Origin: Paroedura picta | Taxonomy: Eukaryota > Chordata > Lepidosauria > Squamata > Gekkonidae | Assembly: GCF_049243985.1 (NCBI RefSeq) | Contig: NC_135375.1 | Span: 22,134,490 to 22,198,489 of the forward strand | Direction: 5' to 3' | DNA length: 64,000 bases | Shown: piece by piece, positions 44,092 to 55,084 of the stretch | Layout: every line of letters starts with the position of its first letter | Numbering within the stretch: position 1 is the stretch's first letter | The notes under the pieces: model-generated | What the model was told of the DNA's origin: nothing | The model's database searches: none | The model's input: the letters and a program-made list of their open reading frames with translations, nothing else | Position numbers and translations under genes: made by a program

Positions 44092-44448
44092 TTATCGGGC
44101 CTTGATAAAAACAGTGCTGTCTGGGGTTGACGTGCTCTCCTCGTTTTCCGTCACCGTCTCCACCGTCCCCGAAGCCGACACGATCACGACAGTTTTCGAG
44201 GGAGACGCGTTCTTTTCCTTCTCCGCGATGGCCGCGCAGACGGCTAGAATCTCATCGCTTTCAAAATCATAGTCCGGGATCGGTTCTTCTGAAGCCTCCC
44301 CCGGAGCCACTGCTCCTTGGGCGGCTGTCCCAGGCTTGGTCACTTTCTTTTGCTGCTTGTGGAGCTGCCTTGCCCAGGAAAGATCCTCGTTCCACAGTTC
44401 GGGGCTCGTCGGGCAGATGTGCAAGGCAATCTGGAAACTTCTGATGGC
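44092..44448 (-). CDS. TTC33: Tetratricopeptide repeat protein 33, last coding exon
   Basis: TTC33 is a small intracellular protein with TPR helices whose biochemical role is poorly known. This exon starts after acceptor TTTCTTAG with AIRSFQIALHIC, the end of the TPR region, and continues SPELWNEDLSWARQLHKQQK. The conserved tail follows: IPDYDFESDEILAVCAAIAE, then KTVVIVSASGTVETVTE and the terminal FIKAR before TAA (44,094-44,092). These match known TTC33 almost residue for residue. The linker between the TPR part and the acidic IPDYDFESDE motif is diverged, as expected for a disordered region. Confidence 0.95.
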   Translation of the reverse strand, partial: AIRSFQIALHICPTSPELWNEDLSWARQLHKQQKKVTKPGTAAQGAVAPGEASEEPIPDYDFESDEILAVCAAIAEKEKNASPSKTVVIVSASGTVETVTENEESTSTPDSTVFIKAR

Positions 44449-44735
44449 CTAAGAAAGAGAGGTGGGGGGAAGAGCAAAAGTAGAATTCGTCAGCACGGGC
44501 AAAAAAACAAGGGGTGCCACATGACGAAAAATGATGCCAAGGATAACGTAGAGAGGGCTAAATAAAATCAAGATTGCAGATCTGCCACCTAGTTTATTTG
44601 CAAAACATAATCCCTTGGCTCTTGTGGGTACATCCATTTGCTCCAAGCAGCCTCCAATGAACTGGCAGCTGTTCTGGATGGCTCTTTGCCACAAAAAAAA
44701 TAAGCTATAGCTTATTTTCATGCAAATGTATAAAC

Positions 44736-44858
44736 CAGGGGTAGTCAAACTGCGGCCCTCCAAATGTCCATGGACTACAATTCCCAGGAGCCCCTGCCAG
44801 CGAACGCTGGGAATTGTAGTCCATGGACATCTGGAGGGCTGCAGTTTGACTACCCCTG
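44736..44858. mobile_element. hairpin MITE (hAT-like), 123 bp
   Basis: Perfect target duplication GTATAAAC at 44,728-44,735 and 44,859-44,866. The centre of the palindrome is shortened by 13 bp. It lies in the TTC33 intron between the last two exons. Confidence 0.95.
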
Positions 44859-44879
44859 GTATAAACATTCCGGCTAGCC

Positions 44880-45010
44880 TGATTTAGGGTCGCTACTTGG
44901 ATGGGAGGTTTCCAAGGAAGGCTGGGGCTGCTATGCTAAGGAAAACAATGGCTAGGCCTCTGCTCATCTCTTGCCATGAAAATCCTCTGAGGTTCCTATG
45001 AGTCAGTTGA
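44880..45010 (+). mobile_element. 5S-derived SINE, partial
   Basis: 'ggctagcctgatttagggtc', 'gctacttggatgggaggttt', then 'tctcttgccatgaaaatcct' and 'tcctatgagtcagttga'. The middle of the 5S head is deleted. Confidence 0.7.
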
Positions 45011-45017
45011 AGGAATG

Positions 45018-45228
45018 GCAGTCCCCAGGTGGGACCTGCGGATCCCCTGGAATTACAGCTCATCTCCAGCTAAAGAGATCAATCCCTTTGGAGGAAACGG
45101 CTGCTCCGGAAGACTCCATAGCATGACTCAACAATGAGGTCCTTCCCCGTCCCAAATCCTGCCTACTCCAGACTCCACCCCCAAAGACTCCAGGCATTTC
45201 CCAACCCACAGCTGGCAACCCTAGTCCA
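45018..45228 (+). mobile_element. DNA element with GGTTGCCAA-type ends, best copy
   Basis: The order is 'ggcagtccccaggtgggacc', 'ggaattacagctcatctcca', 'ggaggaaacggctgctccgg', 'ctccacccccaaagactcca' and the right end 'acagctggcaaccctag'. About 210 bp without coding capacity. Confidence 0.75.
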
Positions 45229-45639
45229 GTTGCAACGTGGCAGCACATTTCAGAGGGTGGCTACAGAAAGCGGCTGCGACTTGACCACACTTTGCCCTTC
45301 GCGTTATAAACTTTTCTAGCTTCAGATCTGCACGGAGCCCCGATGTCTGATGAAGAATTCGGTGCAGCCCAAAAGCTTTCAGCCCCCTGCACCAAACAGA
45401 AGGTAAATCCAACTGAGATGGTTTTGTTTTTTTTCTTCGCATCTCTTTCGAAACATCAGAGCTGCCTCTGGAAGTGCTGGGAGAACAGTCAGCACATTCC
45501 TGCCCTTGTTGTCCTGCAACATAACGCGTTCCACACAGCGATGTATCGGCCTCAGCAGAAAACAGTTATGAACTTTGTGATTGCTGAGAAACTAAGCTGA
45601 ACTGCAGATTATGGTCAACTCTCTCCCACCCCACCCCAG

Positions 45640-45680
45640 TGTGAGTGTGAGTGTGAGTGTGTGTGTGTGTGTGTGTGTAG
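45640..45680. repeat. GTGTGA then GT microsatellite
   Basis: Four GTGTGA-like units, then GT units. Confidence 0.93.
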
Positions 45681-45689
45681 ACTTCTTTG

Positions 45690-46380
45690 GCTGATGGCCT
45701 ACTGGCCTGACTTAAGCTTCTGAACATGCTTAATCAGCCAGCCTCTGGAAAGAGCTCAGTGGCAGTCTTTCGACAGAGCATCACTTTACAGCTGTTTGCA
45801 TCAAGAGTTTGTTTAGACTGTAAATATAAAACGATCGCAGTCATTGCAAAACAACACACAAGACATTCTGCCACCCCCCCCCCCTCGAAAAAATATACAA
45901 AAAACCCCTTGGGGCACAGCTTTGTCACCAGGCAACATCATCAGCAAAAGACTGCTCGCTTTTACGAGGCAGTGAAATTGTGTCACTCAGCCCTTTTTGT
46001 TATAACAGTATAGATTAATGTCTTCTGCTGGGTAAAAAGACACAGTCAGAGGAGAGTCAGTCAGGGATGTGCTAGAAGAATGAAGAGAAAATTGAAAAAA
46101 ACGATATGGGTCACTGGAGCTCCGAGACAAGCCGGAGCTCCCCCTCTGAAACGGAGTTTGGGGAATCTGATGGGAACTGGAAGCCTCTTTCACGTTTGGG
46201 GTCAATGTCCTAACTGGAAAAAAAGCGTCTGGATGTTCTGCCGCATTTAATTTAAGATATGAAGAAAGAAAGGTTCAAAATGGAAAATCAGCAGAAGAAA
46301 ACAGAGAACCTTTCCAAGGCAATATGTTTGCAATAATGTCTATAATGAATTTCAATTCAATTCCTTTTACAATTCTTTTA
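45690..46380. other. TTC33: TTC33 intron, no recognised feature
   Basis: A C run at 45,873-45,884. Otherwise unremarkable, although 46,235-46,380 may belong to the repeat that carries the 51 bp inverted arms. Confidence 0.35.
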
Positions 46381-46405
46381 TATACCAGAAGGGACAACCA
46401 TAATG

Positions 46406-46739
46406 GCTTCTAGATAAATTCCGTTTTCATTGACTTCATCAGTGGTTGAATCCTCCCCGAAGCGGTTGTTGATTAGCATTCCCTGCAGTACCCTAGAGCA
46501 GGGGTAGTCACTGCAGCTGGCAGGGGCTCATGGGAATTGTAGTCCATGGACACCTGGAGGACCACAGGTTGACTACCCCTGCCCTAGAGAGCCTATGGCC
46601 TATTGATACTAAAATACTAAAACAGTAATATAAGGAAAGGCGATAGGATTTTGCCACCTTTGATGCAAGGAACTGTTTTTGGAGGATTGGAGGATTCAAC
46701 CACTGATGAAGTCAATGAAAACGGAATTTATCTAGAAGC
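46406..46739. repeat. perfect 51 bp inverted repeat around a 232 bp loop
   Basis: Bases 46,406-46,456 and 46,689-46,739 are exact reverse complements over 51 bp. The loop contains the MITE at 46,499-46,581. The arms lie within a longer unrecognised repeat-like sequence ('gcatttaatttaaga' occurs at 46,243 and 46,738). Confidence 0.92.
46499..46581. mobile_element. hairpin MITE, asymmetrically deleted, 83 bp
   Basis: Most of the left arm is lost, but both termini and a perfect target duplication CCCTAGAG (46,491-46,498 and 46,582-46,589) remain. Confidence 0.92.
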
Positions 46740-46854
46740 ATTTAATTTAAGAGGCAAGTCACCTATTGCACATTTATCCCTTTAAGGTGCTCAGGGGAGC
46801 ATGTATGGCTCTGCTTCCATCGCTTTGTCTTCATGGTATTTCTTTTATTCACAT

Positions 46855-46970
46855 AAAGAAGAAGAAGAAGAGTTGGTTCTTATATGCCGCTTTTCCCTAC
46901 CCGAAGGAGGCTCAAAGCAGCTTACAGTCGCCTTCCCATTCCTCTCCAGTTGCCTTCCCATTCCTTTTCC
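46855..46970 (-). mobile_element. tRNA-derived SINE (type A), 3' third only
   Basis: AAG tail, 'ttggttcttatatgccgctt', 'cttacagtcgccttcccatt', ending abruptly inside the body. Confidence 0.8.
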
Positions 46971-46984
46971 GTTCCCACTGAGAC

Positions 46985-47165
46985 TCGAGGGAGATCAAGA
47001 ATAATAACGAAGTGGCACAACCAATTTATGGCAATCCCTCAAGGGGCTTTCAAGGCAAGGGATGAGCCGAGATGGTCTGCCACTGCCTTCCTCTGAGCAG
47101 CGAGTCCATTCTTCCTTGGCGGTCTCACATCCGACTATGCTCAACTCCCAAGCTCTGAGGAACTG
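46985..47165 (-). mobile_element. 5S-derived SINE, decayed
   Basis: 'caaggggctttcaaggcaag', 'tctgccactgccttcctctg' and 'cttggcggtctcacatccga' in the proper reverse order. Confidence 0.55.
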
Positions 47166-47349
47166 AGCTAATTAGAGCTATAGCTGAATGGAGCCTCCAG
47201 CAGTAATACTGCATCAAGTGTGATCTTTAAACTGGATCAGTGAGGATCGGTGGAAACACCCTTGAATGTGGGAAGTCAAAGGTCCTCCAAGATCTGAGAT
47301 GTCATGACCGGCTGGATTATCCTGTGAAGTAGGTGCAATGGCGTCCTGT

Positions 47350-47610
47350 CTTCAAATCTGCAAGACTGAGCTCTTCTGCCAGGCTTTTGGTTGAAGCCAG
47401 GCTGACAGAAGACCTGCCCCTCCTTTGGTGTCTCCTATCTGTAACATCAGCCCTGGGGATTTGGCAGACTTGGGGGTGGGGGTTTAGGGGCCTGGGGGTT
47501 TCAAAGGTTTTTTTAGTTTATGTATTCTCCTGTTTTATTTGTTGTTAGCCACCATGATACGGCAGGCTGGGAGTGGCGGCCTACAAATATAATAATAAAT
47601 AAAGAAACTA
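47350..47610 (+). mobile_element. L2-type LINE 3' end
   Basis: 'actgagctcttctgccaggc' to 'ggctgggagtggcggcctac' and 'aaatataataataaataaag' is the usual reptile L2 3' UTR and A-rich tail. Confidence 0.65.
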
Positions 47611-47614
47611 GGAG

Positions 47615-48665
47615 ATTGATGGAAATTTCACATGGAGAGATTCCCATTTTGCCGTGTCTTGCCTCTGAAGATGTCAGCCACAGTTACTGGGGAAATGTCA
47701 GAGGCTGGAACGACCAGACCATGGCCATATGGCCCTGAAAACCCACAACAACCAGTTGACTCCAGCCATGAAAGCCTTTGACAATTCACTCAACAATTCA
47801 AAAATACTTCTTTTTATTGTAATTATTAAGACTTAGTCCTTTAGTCCTCAATGAAGTTAATTCTTTGTCTCGGTGCCATCCGGCATTCACGTGGCCTGTT
47901 ATTAGGGGATTCATGGCTTGAAAACACCACAAAGTAGGCTTAATGAAAACAAGTAAGAAACAGGGTTATTTTTTCCAGTTGCATGCATGGCTTGGTTGTT
48001 ACTTTGTTTTATTTCAGCCTTCTCAGTATTATAATAACAAAGTGACTTGGGAACTGGAGTTGAGAAGCATTACCCTTCTTGAACTTGGAACAAAAAGGGC
48101 TTTTAACTTTCAACTGTTTTTATAGGAGCATCTCCCAAATCCTACCCATTGTCAAAATCCCTACTGAACAGCTTGCCTAACACTTCTGCCACCAAAATCC
48201 CAAAACCTTCCACTCTGTCAGTTGGCCAGCAGTTAAACCACCCAACTTCTCCCCCCCTGCCCCCTCCCCCGCATTTATCTATCAGTAAACCTTATAAAAT
48301 CCAAACTGACAGCTCACCCACTGAGCTTTGTGGACAAGTCGATCTGCAATTTCGGGGAAGCCATGCTCTGATTCAGAACTTGCATTGCAAAATCAACGTC
48401 AACTTTACCTCAGGATCAGCCTTTCCTTTCTTGCCCTGCTCATTTTACTGCTGTAACCGAAACTTTCAAAATCGATGGGCTGAAATGGCTGTGTTCTATT
48501 AATTTATTTCTGGGGTCAGTTTTTATTCCCATTTCTGCTACTGAATGTATTTTTAGTCATCTCTCCTCTCCGTTTTCCTTATCTATTTCTTTGCTTCACG
48601 GACATCTCAACCTTTCTCTCCTCTGGGGATCCAAAGCAGATTATGTAGTGTTCATCTCCATTTTG
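47615..48665. other. TTC33: TTC33 intron, no recognised feature
   Basis: Nothing supported. Confidence 0.4.
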
Positions 48666-48669
48666 TCAT

Positions 48670-48945
48670 CACTCTGCCTGAGACCCTGCAGAACTGCTGC
48701 TTGGCTCTTGTGGCCCTTTCTGGCATGCTCGGGGAAATACCAATCGCCACTTTGGGGTTGGGAGGAGAATTTCCTGCAGGCCAGACTGGCCAGGGATTCT
48801 GCTTTTTTGGGTGGGAGGGGGGAATTATCTGGGCATAGAATGGGGGTCACTGTGGGTAGGCAGGTAGCTGTGAATTTCCTGCATTCTTCAGGGGGTTGGA
48901 CTAGATGACCCTGGAAGTCCGTTCCAACTCTATGATTCTATGATC
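48670..48945 (+). mobile_element. CR1 LINE 3' UTR and terminus
   Basis: Collinear with 25,705-25,968 ('accaatcgccactttggggt', 'actggccagggattctgctt') and ends 'ccaactctatgattctatga'. Confidence 0.85.
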
Positions 48946-49017
48946 AGAGCAGATAACATCGCCCTTGATGGACCAATGGTCTGACTCAACAGAAAGCAGT
49001 GTCGTATCTTTATCAGA

Positions 49018-49175
49018 GCACCTATACTGAGGTGCTGATATTGCCTATCTCAAGGAGCTCTGTCCCTCTACTCCCATTCCAAGCCTGCTTGATGCAGAGC
49101 TCTTTTGGCAAGATCAGGGAACGAAAGTCTGGCAAGGCATATCTCTGCTAGGTAATATGTTGCTCAGATCAGCCA
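49018..49175. repeat. unclassified repeat pair, copy 1
   Basis: About 155 bp align with 50,066-50,228: 'gctgatattgcctatctcaa' with 'gctgatattgcccgtctcaa', 'gtccctctactcccattc' with 'gtccctctgctcccgttc', 'tttggcaagatcag' with 'tttggcaaggtcat', and 'gttgctcagatca' with 'gttgctctgatca'. I do not recognise the family; a local old duplication is the alternative. Confidence 0.7.
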
Positions 49176-50065
49176 TGTAAAGAACTGCCCTTCAATTGGC
49201 CTGCAGAAGGTATTCAGTAACTTGATTTCTGTAGAATAGCTATTCTGGGAATGTCTTTCTTTTTCTTTTCTTTTTTTCTTAAATGCAGAATTGCTGGACT
49301 GGCCTGCATCTCCACATTTCTTCCTTCAGACTGTTAATTCCAATCCCCAGCTGCGTCAATGCAAATCGATGCGTAGCAATTCATCTGTTTCTGCTTTAGC
49401 TAGTTTACCCATACACAAAAATCACCCCGAAGGTTGGGAATGGAATGAAGACCCAGAGGTGCTTGTGCTGATCTCTATCTAAAATCCAGAAAAATTAGAA
49501 GGGACTTGATGTCTTTTGCGCAAGCCTTGCAGCTCTGAGTAACTCCCATGCGCTAAAGTGCAATGCATTTTGTTTGTTCTGCCTACCTTTCTGCTATCTG
49601 AAACAAAGATATAGCCGGGGGGGGGGCATAGTCGTTTCTATCGGCAGTATGCAAACTAGCCTGAAGCAGAACACTTCCTTAAAACACAATGGATTTTCCC
49701 TAAGTGGTCTAAAAGAGACAGATTCAGCAGAACAATGTGGGGGGGGGGGACTGCCCTCTGCTGTGGAAGCTCTCCTATAAAACCAACCAGAGCCCAAAAG
49801 CTTCAGGCTGCCTTAAAATGAAAGGGCGGGGATTATCACAGTCACTGGAGCTTGCTTTTTATGTATATACGTCCACCACCTGATTCTCCTGGGAGGGGCA
49901 GCTGCACATGGGTGTTTTGATATACCGAGCCAAAGCAATCTCATGTTCTGTAAATCACAAGAGGAAAGTGTGTATGATATACAAGCCGGACAGGTGAATT
50001 ACTCTGGGCAAACGCTGGACGTGGTTGTTAGTTAAACAAGGAACGGCAGAGATTCCTATCAGAAT

Positions 50066-50228
50066 CCTTATCTGAATGGCTGATATTGCCCGTCTCAAGG
50101 AACTCAGAGTCCCTCTGCTCCCGTTCGGAGCCTGCTCAACCCACAATGCAGAGCTTGTTTGGCAAGGTCATGGAATTATAGTTCTGCAAGGCATTATCTC
50201 CACTACATAAGACGTTGCTCTGATCAAA
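50066..50228. repeat. unclassified repeat pair, copy 2
   Basis: Same orientation as the copy at 49,018, about 1 kb away. The flanks of the two copies do not match. Confidence 0.7.
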
Positions 50229-50299
50229 TCGTTTTTGACAGCTTGCCAGCAATGTTGGTGCACAAGATTCTGAAGGAGAGAGGAGTAGTTACTACGGTT

Positions 50300-50510
50300 G
50301 CTAGCTCTGGGTTGGGAAATACCTGGAGATTTTGAGGGCAGAGCCAGGAGTGGCAGGGATTTGGGGCAGGTTGGGGGACTGCAGTGTTATAATGCTATGG
50401 ACTCCACCCTCCAAAGCAGCCATTTTATCCAGGGAAGCTGATCTCTTTTGTCTGGAGATGAGCTACAATTCCAGGGGATCTCCAAACCCCTCCTCAGGAG
50501 TGGCATCCCT
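50300..50510 (-). mobile_element. DNA element with GGTTGCCAA-type ends, next to a TTC33 splice donor
   Basis: Reverse copy: 'tctgggttgggaaatacctg', 'ccaccctccaaagcagccat', 'ctacaattccaggggatctc', 'caggagtggcatccct'. Its end lies about 22 bp from the donor at 50,532. Confidence 0.75.
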
Positions 50511-50532
50511 AGAGGGTGTGGTCTGCACTTAC

Positions 50533-50664
50533 CAATGTGATTTCTCCTAATCCAAGTTGAGCACGTCCCAAAGTCTGCCAGGCCTCCCAAGAATGGGGAT
50601 CTCTCTGGACAGCCATTTCCGCCGCATGCACAGCAGGGAACATTTCATGCAAGGACATCAAGAC
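50533..50664 (-). CDS. TTC33: Tetratricopeptide repeat protein 33, internal exon (TPR)
   Basis: Exactly 44 codons: VLMSLHEMFPAVHAAEMAVQ, RDPHSWEAWQTLGRAQLGLG, EITL. Acceptor ...ctag and donor GTAAGT flank it and both junctions are phase 0. The sequence carries the TPR helix pair known from TTC33 (A-x-M-A-V-Q and W-x-x-L-G-R-A-Q-L-G-L-G). It is missed by simple frame searches because it is short. Confidence 0.94.
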
Positions 50665-50669
50665 CTAGT

Positions 50670-51025
50670 TGGGGATAAAAAACAGCGAACATCAAGTCTT
50701 TAAACCAGAAAAAGATATTGCAAAAGGAGGGGGAGGGAGGGCCAAAGGGGAAAAAGATGCATTTTTGGTTACATAACAGGTAGTTCTCACAGGTATTTAT
50801 GTAACCAAAAAGGCTGGAACAAAGAAAAATAAAATATAAATATGCACATAGTACAAATGCACAAAATATCAGCATATAATTTGATAATACAACCAGAAGT
50901 GCTAAAATATCATTTTAAAATAACAATCCTTGGAAGACACTAAAGAAACAGATGCATCGCGAGGGTACTGAACTACAATGGGCCTCAATGTAGCCTCCAT
51001 AGGCACCAAGTCGCACCAAGCCAAA
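50670..51025. other. TTC33: TTC33 intron, no recognised feature
   Basis: AT-rich, with a small inverted repeat in 'ttggttacataacaggtag' and 'atttatgtaaccaaaaa' (about 50,766-50,812). Confidence 0.4.
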
Positions 51026-51030
51026 TGTAA

Positions 51031-51352
51031 AAACTCACTGAAATTGTAAGAGGTTTTAGGCCAGGCCTGGATATTTAATCGATGTTTTGTTTATGGGGCC
51101 ACTGTGCAGTTTGCCGGCACACTCAAGCGCTGGAAGAGGTGGGGAGGGGAAGATTGCTAAAGTGTTCAGAAACCACTCGTTATTAGGGCAATGTAAGTGT
51201 GGCATACATATTACTGGACGGAGCCGTGGGACTGCAAGATTTACCACCTGGCTCCTACAGCCTGCCACTAGTGCTGTTCTTGTCTGGGTATGCTGGAGCC
51301 ACTGCTCCCTTTGGCCTCAAGGAAGTCAAAGATCTTGCTTTGGGAGATCCAG
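51031..51352. repeat. unclassified dispersed repeat, copy 2
   Basis: Collinear with 24,527-24,858 over its whole length. See that entry. Confidence 0.7.
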
Positions 51353-51519
51353 TTAGCTGAGTTTTTCATATTTGCATGAATTCTCCGATTTGCGGGAAAA
51401 CATCCCCTAGGCCTTGTGGAATGGCTGATTCTCATGGGAAGGTTGGCTACTGCTGTTAAGCAGACAATTCTGTGATTCTGTGAAGGCTCAAGGGGGTGGC
51501 AGGTTACAGTAGATGAGCG

Positions 51520-51605
51520 ATTGGGATGCGAATGTCCTGCATAGTGCAGGGGGGTTGGACTAGATGACCCAGGAGGTCCCTTCCAACTCTATGATTCTAG
51601 GATTC
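51520..51605 (+). mobile_element. CR1 LINE 3' terminus
   Basis: 'ggttggactagatgacccag' and 'ttccaactctatgattctag'. Confidence 0.85.
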
Positions 51606-51609
51606 TAAT

Positions 51610-53260
51610 TGTGGTCATAAAGCAGTGAGCGAATGGCCAGCATAGGCACTGGAATTCAGCTGCTGGATCTAGGAAGCAGTCTCTCTCTCCGCAGGGTCCT
51701 CTCATGAACATGTGTAGCCGACTTCATCCCCCCACTCTATTCATGCTTGCTAATTAACCTGAGTTCTTCACTGCACTCAGATTACAAATACAACAGAAAC
51801 TTTGTCATCAGGCACTTAACTAGCAGTGGCCTTCCCACTCCAGCCACTGTTCTCCTGCATTTCCAGGGGTGGGTATGCCCCATTAGCCTCTGGCTTCCAG
51901 CAGCTCATGCTGCCAGCTGATGTCATCCTTGGATGCTACCTTTGTCCTCAGCCTCACATGTGTAGTCAGCTGCCAGCTGGCCTGCTAGTATGGGTGCTCC
52001 TTGGTTGGGGGGGGGGTCCCTCCACTGGGGTGGGGTTTGGGTACTGAGGATTCCTCTGAGTAGGGGACAGTGAGAAGCAATAAACTTGGGCATCTATGCA
52101 CATTTGATCAATTGGCAACCTCTTTCTCAAGAGTGCTGAATAGCACAAAGTTGACTGTATATTAAAATTATGACTATCTACCTATTGACTTAACAAGGTC
52201 TTATTTTTTTATCTTGCTCAAAAACCTTGTTCTGACCGGTATCCACTAGACCTTGCTTCCCGAAAGTTCTGGTCACATGGGAACCCAAATCTTATGGAAG
52301 TTTACTGGTCCGACAGAGATTCATCCCAGGCTGGTAAGCATAAACAGGAAGACCGGGTTGCTTTGGAAATAAAGTAATAAAAACACACACATATACAGTG
52401 CCACAATGGGATTATATTATCAGTTGGCCAACAGGATCTTGGGTAGGAAAGTTATGCCAGGTGACATGTTAAAAAAAAGAGAGGTAACTTTGTGCCTAAG
52501 AGAAAGTAGGCCAGAAGACAGGGCGGCAACTTGGTAGACCAGGAATTTCTCGTCTCTTAGCCTCTAATGAGCTTTAATTCTTCCCATGTGACATTTGGGG
52601 AAATTGGGGCAATCACAGGATACTCCTGGGTTGTAAAAATTTAAGATGGGAAGGTCTTGTTTGTACATCATCTAGGCCAGAACAATGGACTCCAACGTTT
52701 CTATTCTGGGAGCAATCATACTGCAACCAACATCTGAATGTTTAAGGGCTGATTGCAACAATAAAACCATGGCTGACCCTTCACCTTTGCCTTCAGGTTA
52801 AGGTCCCCAGAAACGCCAGCACAGCCATTAACAAACTAAGTGCACTTGATACGGCTGCTGGGAAGAGATCCGTTCAGATTCAGCCCGCTTCGAAAATAAT
52901 TAGTGACACTGTCAGGGTGTGTCGGTGATTGAATCGTTTCCGGCTTCCGCACCAGAAAAAAAGAGTCTGGCTGTACTGAAGTGGACACTGTATTGAAACC
53001 GCCCACATAAAATCTTCAGGGCAGTTTCTTGCGATTAGTCATTTATGCTGCACTTTTAAAGTTCTTTTTCCCCCCTTAAAGAACCTTTCAATTTTTGCAT
53101 AAGACTAAGGGCCTCTCACAGTCACAAGGAACTAGTTGCTGTGAACGGCAGTCATATTATCGAAGCGTAAAATGGATAAAATCACAGTGACTTTGAATGG
53201 TCTGAAGATGCAACAGAAGAGGATATGTGAGTCTTCACTCCCTTCCCTACTGCTTCCTGA
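51610..53260. other. TTC33: TTC33 intron, no recognised feature
   Basis: No supported feature. Confidence 0.4.
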
Positions 53261-53264
53261 GAAT

Positions 53265-53440
53265 ACATGGGCTGCTCTGAAGTGCCTTGCTGTTGGGGGT
53301 CGCGATTGGGAGGCACCGTTCTTTGATGGTTCTAGTCCTACTGGAAGGTCAACTCCAGAGTGTGGAGCTGGGGGGGGGGGGAGTGCTGCAAGGTTCCCTG
53401 TCCCCCATGCTTTTCAAGGAACCTCGTATCTTCTGGACCT
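53265..53440 (+). mobile_element. L2-type LINE reverse transcriptase fragment
   Basis: One frame reads GGGVLQGSLSPMLFK, the palm motif (VxQGSxLSPxLF) of LINE reverse transcriptases, preceded by diverged L2-like residues. About 170 bp, no continuous frame. Confidence 0.55.
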
Positions 53441-53444
53441 TTTT

Positions 53445-54495
53445 CTGGGACCCTCGTGTCTTCAGGACTGCCTTGTCCATTAGGCCCTCCAAAGGGTACT
53501 AAGGTCTAGTGATCAACACCTACTTAGGGTCCCTGGCACTAAAGAAATCAAATTGGCCTCAACCCACTGGTGGAAAGCGCGACCAAAGGAGACCAAAACC
53601 TGCAAAACCTAAACAGTTCTTCAGGGCTTGCAAGTCAGAGCAGTTTCACCCGACATACAGTTGAGGATTAACATCTGATCTCTAGAAGACTTGGGGGGGT
53701 GTGCATAGAGTCAAAGAACACACACACACAGAGTACTGGTAGCTAGGTGTTCTTGACATAAGCAAAATGTTCCCTGGGGTAGTCTGACATATTAGCCCTA
53801 AAACAATAACTTGATGGGCTGTCTGGCGGTGGACAATGATTTTGGGAAACATATGAGGTTCCCTGAAGTAAATGATAAGTGTTAATGGCTCTTGCTGACC
53901 CTTTGGGTACCGGACGGGAAAGTGATCAATTTTGAGAAAGATGACATGTACCAATGTGACCTGGTCACCTGTCCATGTTGAAGCTGAACCTCTTTTTAAT
54001 GGAAGAAGAATAGAATTATTCAGGTCTGAATTCTTAGATCTTCAGTACTTTTATAGCACAGCCCTCAATTTCTATTTCCCTTCTCTATTAATACTTTTCA
54101 ATCATTTTTCTCTTAGCTGTAACAACTTTGGATATTAAACTTTTTAGCCTTTTGCTTTGATTTCTCCTGCACTTCTTCTGTATCAAACTAATTGTTCAGA
54201 TACACACAGCAAACAGCACATGTCATCTGAACCAAGCACTGGGCTTCGTTTCACTCTATCTTTAAATAATGTTGATTTCAATAACTGGAATCTTGTTATA
54301 TATATATACCAACCAAAACTTGACCGCTTTGAAGTCTACCAAGAGTTGCTTGGACAATTATTCCACAGGTTAATTCCTTCACACTTATCCCCTAAAATCT
54401 TTAAACACTGGATTGTGGACAGAGCCAAAGATTCAGGAAATGAAAATGGAAGGAACAGGTCACCGCTCAATGCATCAGTACTTAATGAAGACAAG
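53445..54495. other. TTC33: TTC33 intron, no recognised feature
   Basis: A 138-codon + frame at 54,157-54,573 resembles nothing I know and runs into a CR1 fragment, so I treat it as chance. Confidence 0.4.
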
Positions 54496-54497
54496 AT

Positions 54498-54640
54498 AAT
54501 TGAATCAAAGAGTTGGAAGGGGCCATACAGGCCATCTAGTCCAACCCCCTGCTCAATGCAGGATCAGCCCTAAGCATCCTAAAGCATCCAAGAAAAGTGT
54601 GTATCCAACCTTTGCTTGAAGACTGCCAGTGAGGGGGATG
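54498..54640 (-). mobile_element. CR1 LINE 3' end
   Basis: Closely matches 20,213-20,365, including 'gcatccaagaaaagtgtgta' and 'gactgccagtgaggggga'. Confidence 0.88.
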
Positions 54641-54734
54641 AGCTCTGGGATGTTCTGTAACTGGACTGCTCATACACAGACCTCAGTGGGGGCTGCTTCT
54701 TTGCATGACCGGCCAAAACATCTTGATGTGTTAC

Positions 54735-54816
54735 CTGAGATTTCATCTCATAGAGGGTAGCATCTTCTGGAGTTAACTGAAGTGCTTCATCCCACTTGTG
54801 AACAGCCTCCCGGTAC
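54735..54816 (-). CDS. TTC33: Tetratricopeptide repeat protein 33, internal exon (TPR)
   Basis: 82 bp between acceptor ...ttgcag and donor GTAACA. The first base completes a codon from the missing upstream exon; then YREAVHKWDEALQLTPEDAT and LYEMKSQ follow, the first TPR unit of TTC33 (W, A, P and Y at the usual positions). It joins in phase 0 to the exon at 50,533-50,664. Together the three exons give about 190 of the roughly 262 residues of the family. Confidence 0.94.
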
Positions 54817-55084
54817 CTGCAAGTGGTTAAAACAACAGCTTGGTCTTACTACGCTTATGAATAATGTCAGTGTCTTTACCAATTCATCCAGGGAAGTCAC
54901 ATACTCTGACCACTGCACTGATGGGAAATGAAGAAGACATCAGCATGTCTCAACCCCCTCAGCCGGGGGCAGAGGGAAGGCCAGGGCCTGGGCCTCCAAG
55001 TTCAAAAAGGGCCTCAGATTTAGGTATCTGCAGTTTCCTCCATTTGACAGGTTTCATGACTTGTTTTTATACATATCCGTATTG

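Noticed and set aside
54157-54573. 138-codon plus frame as a possible gene
   Set aside because: No similarity, no exon signals, and it ends within a CR1 fragment.
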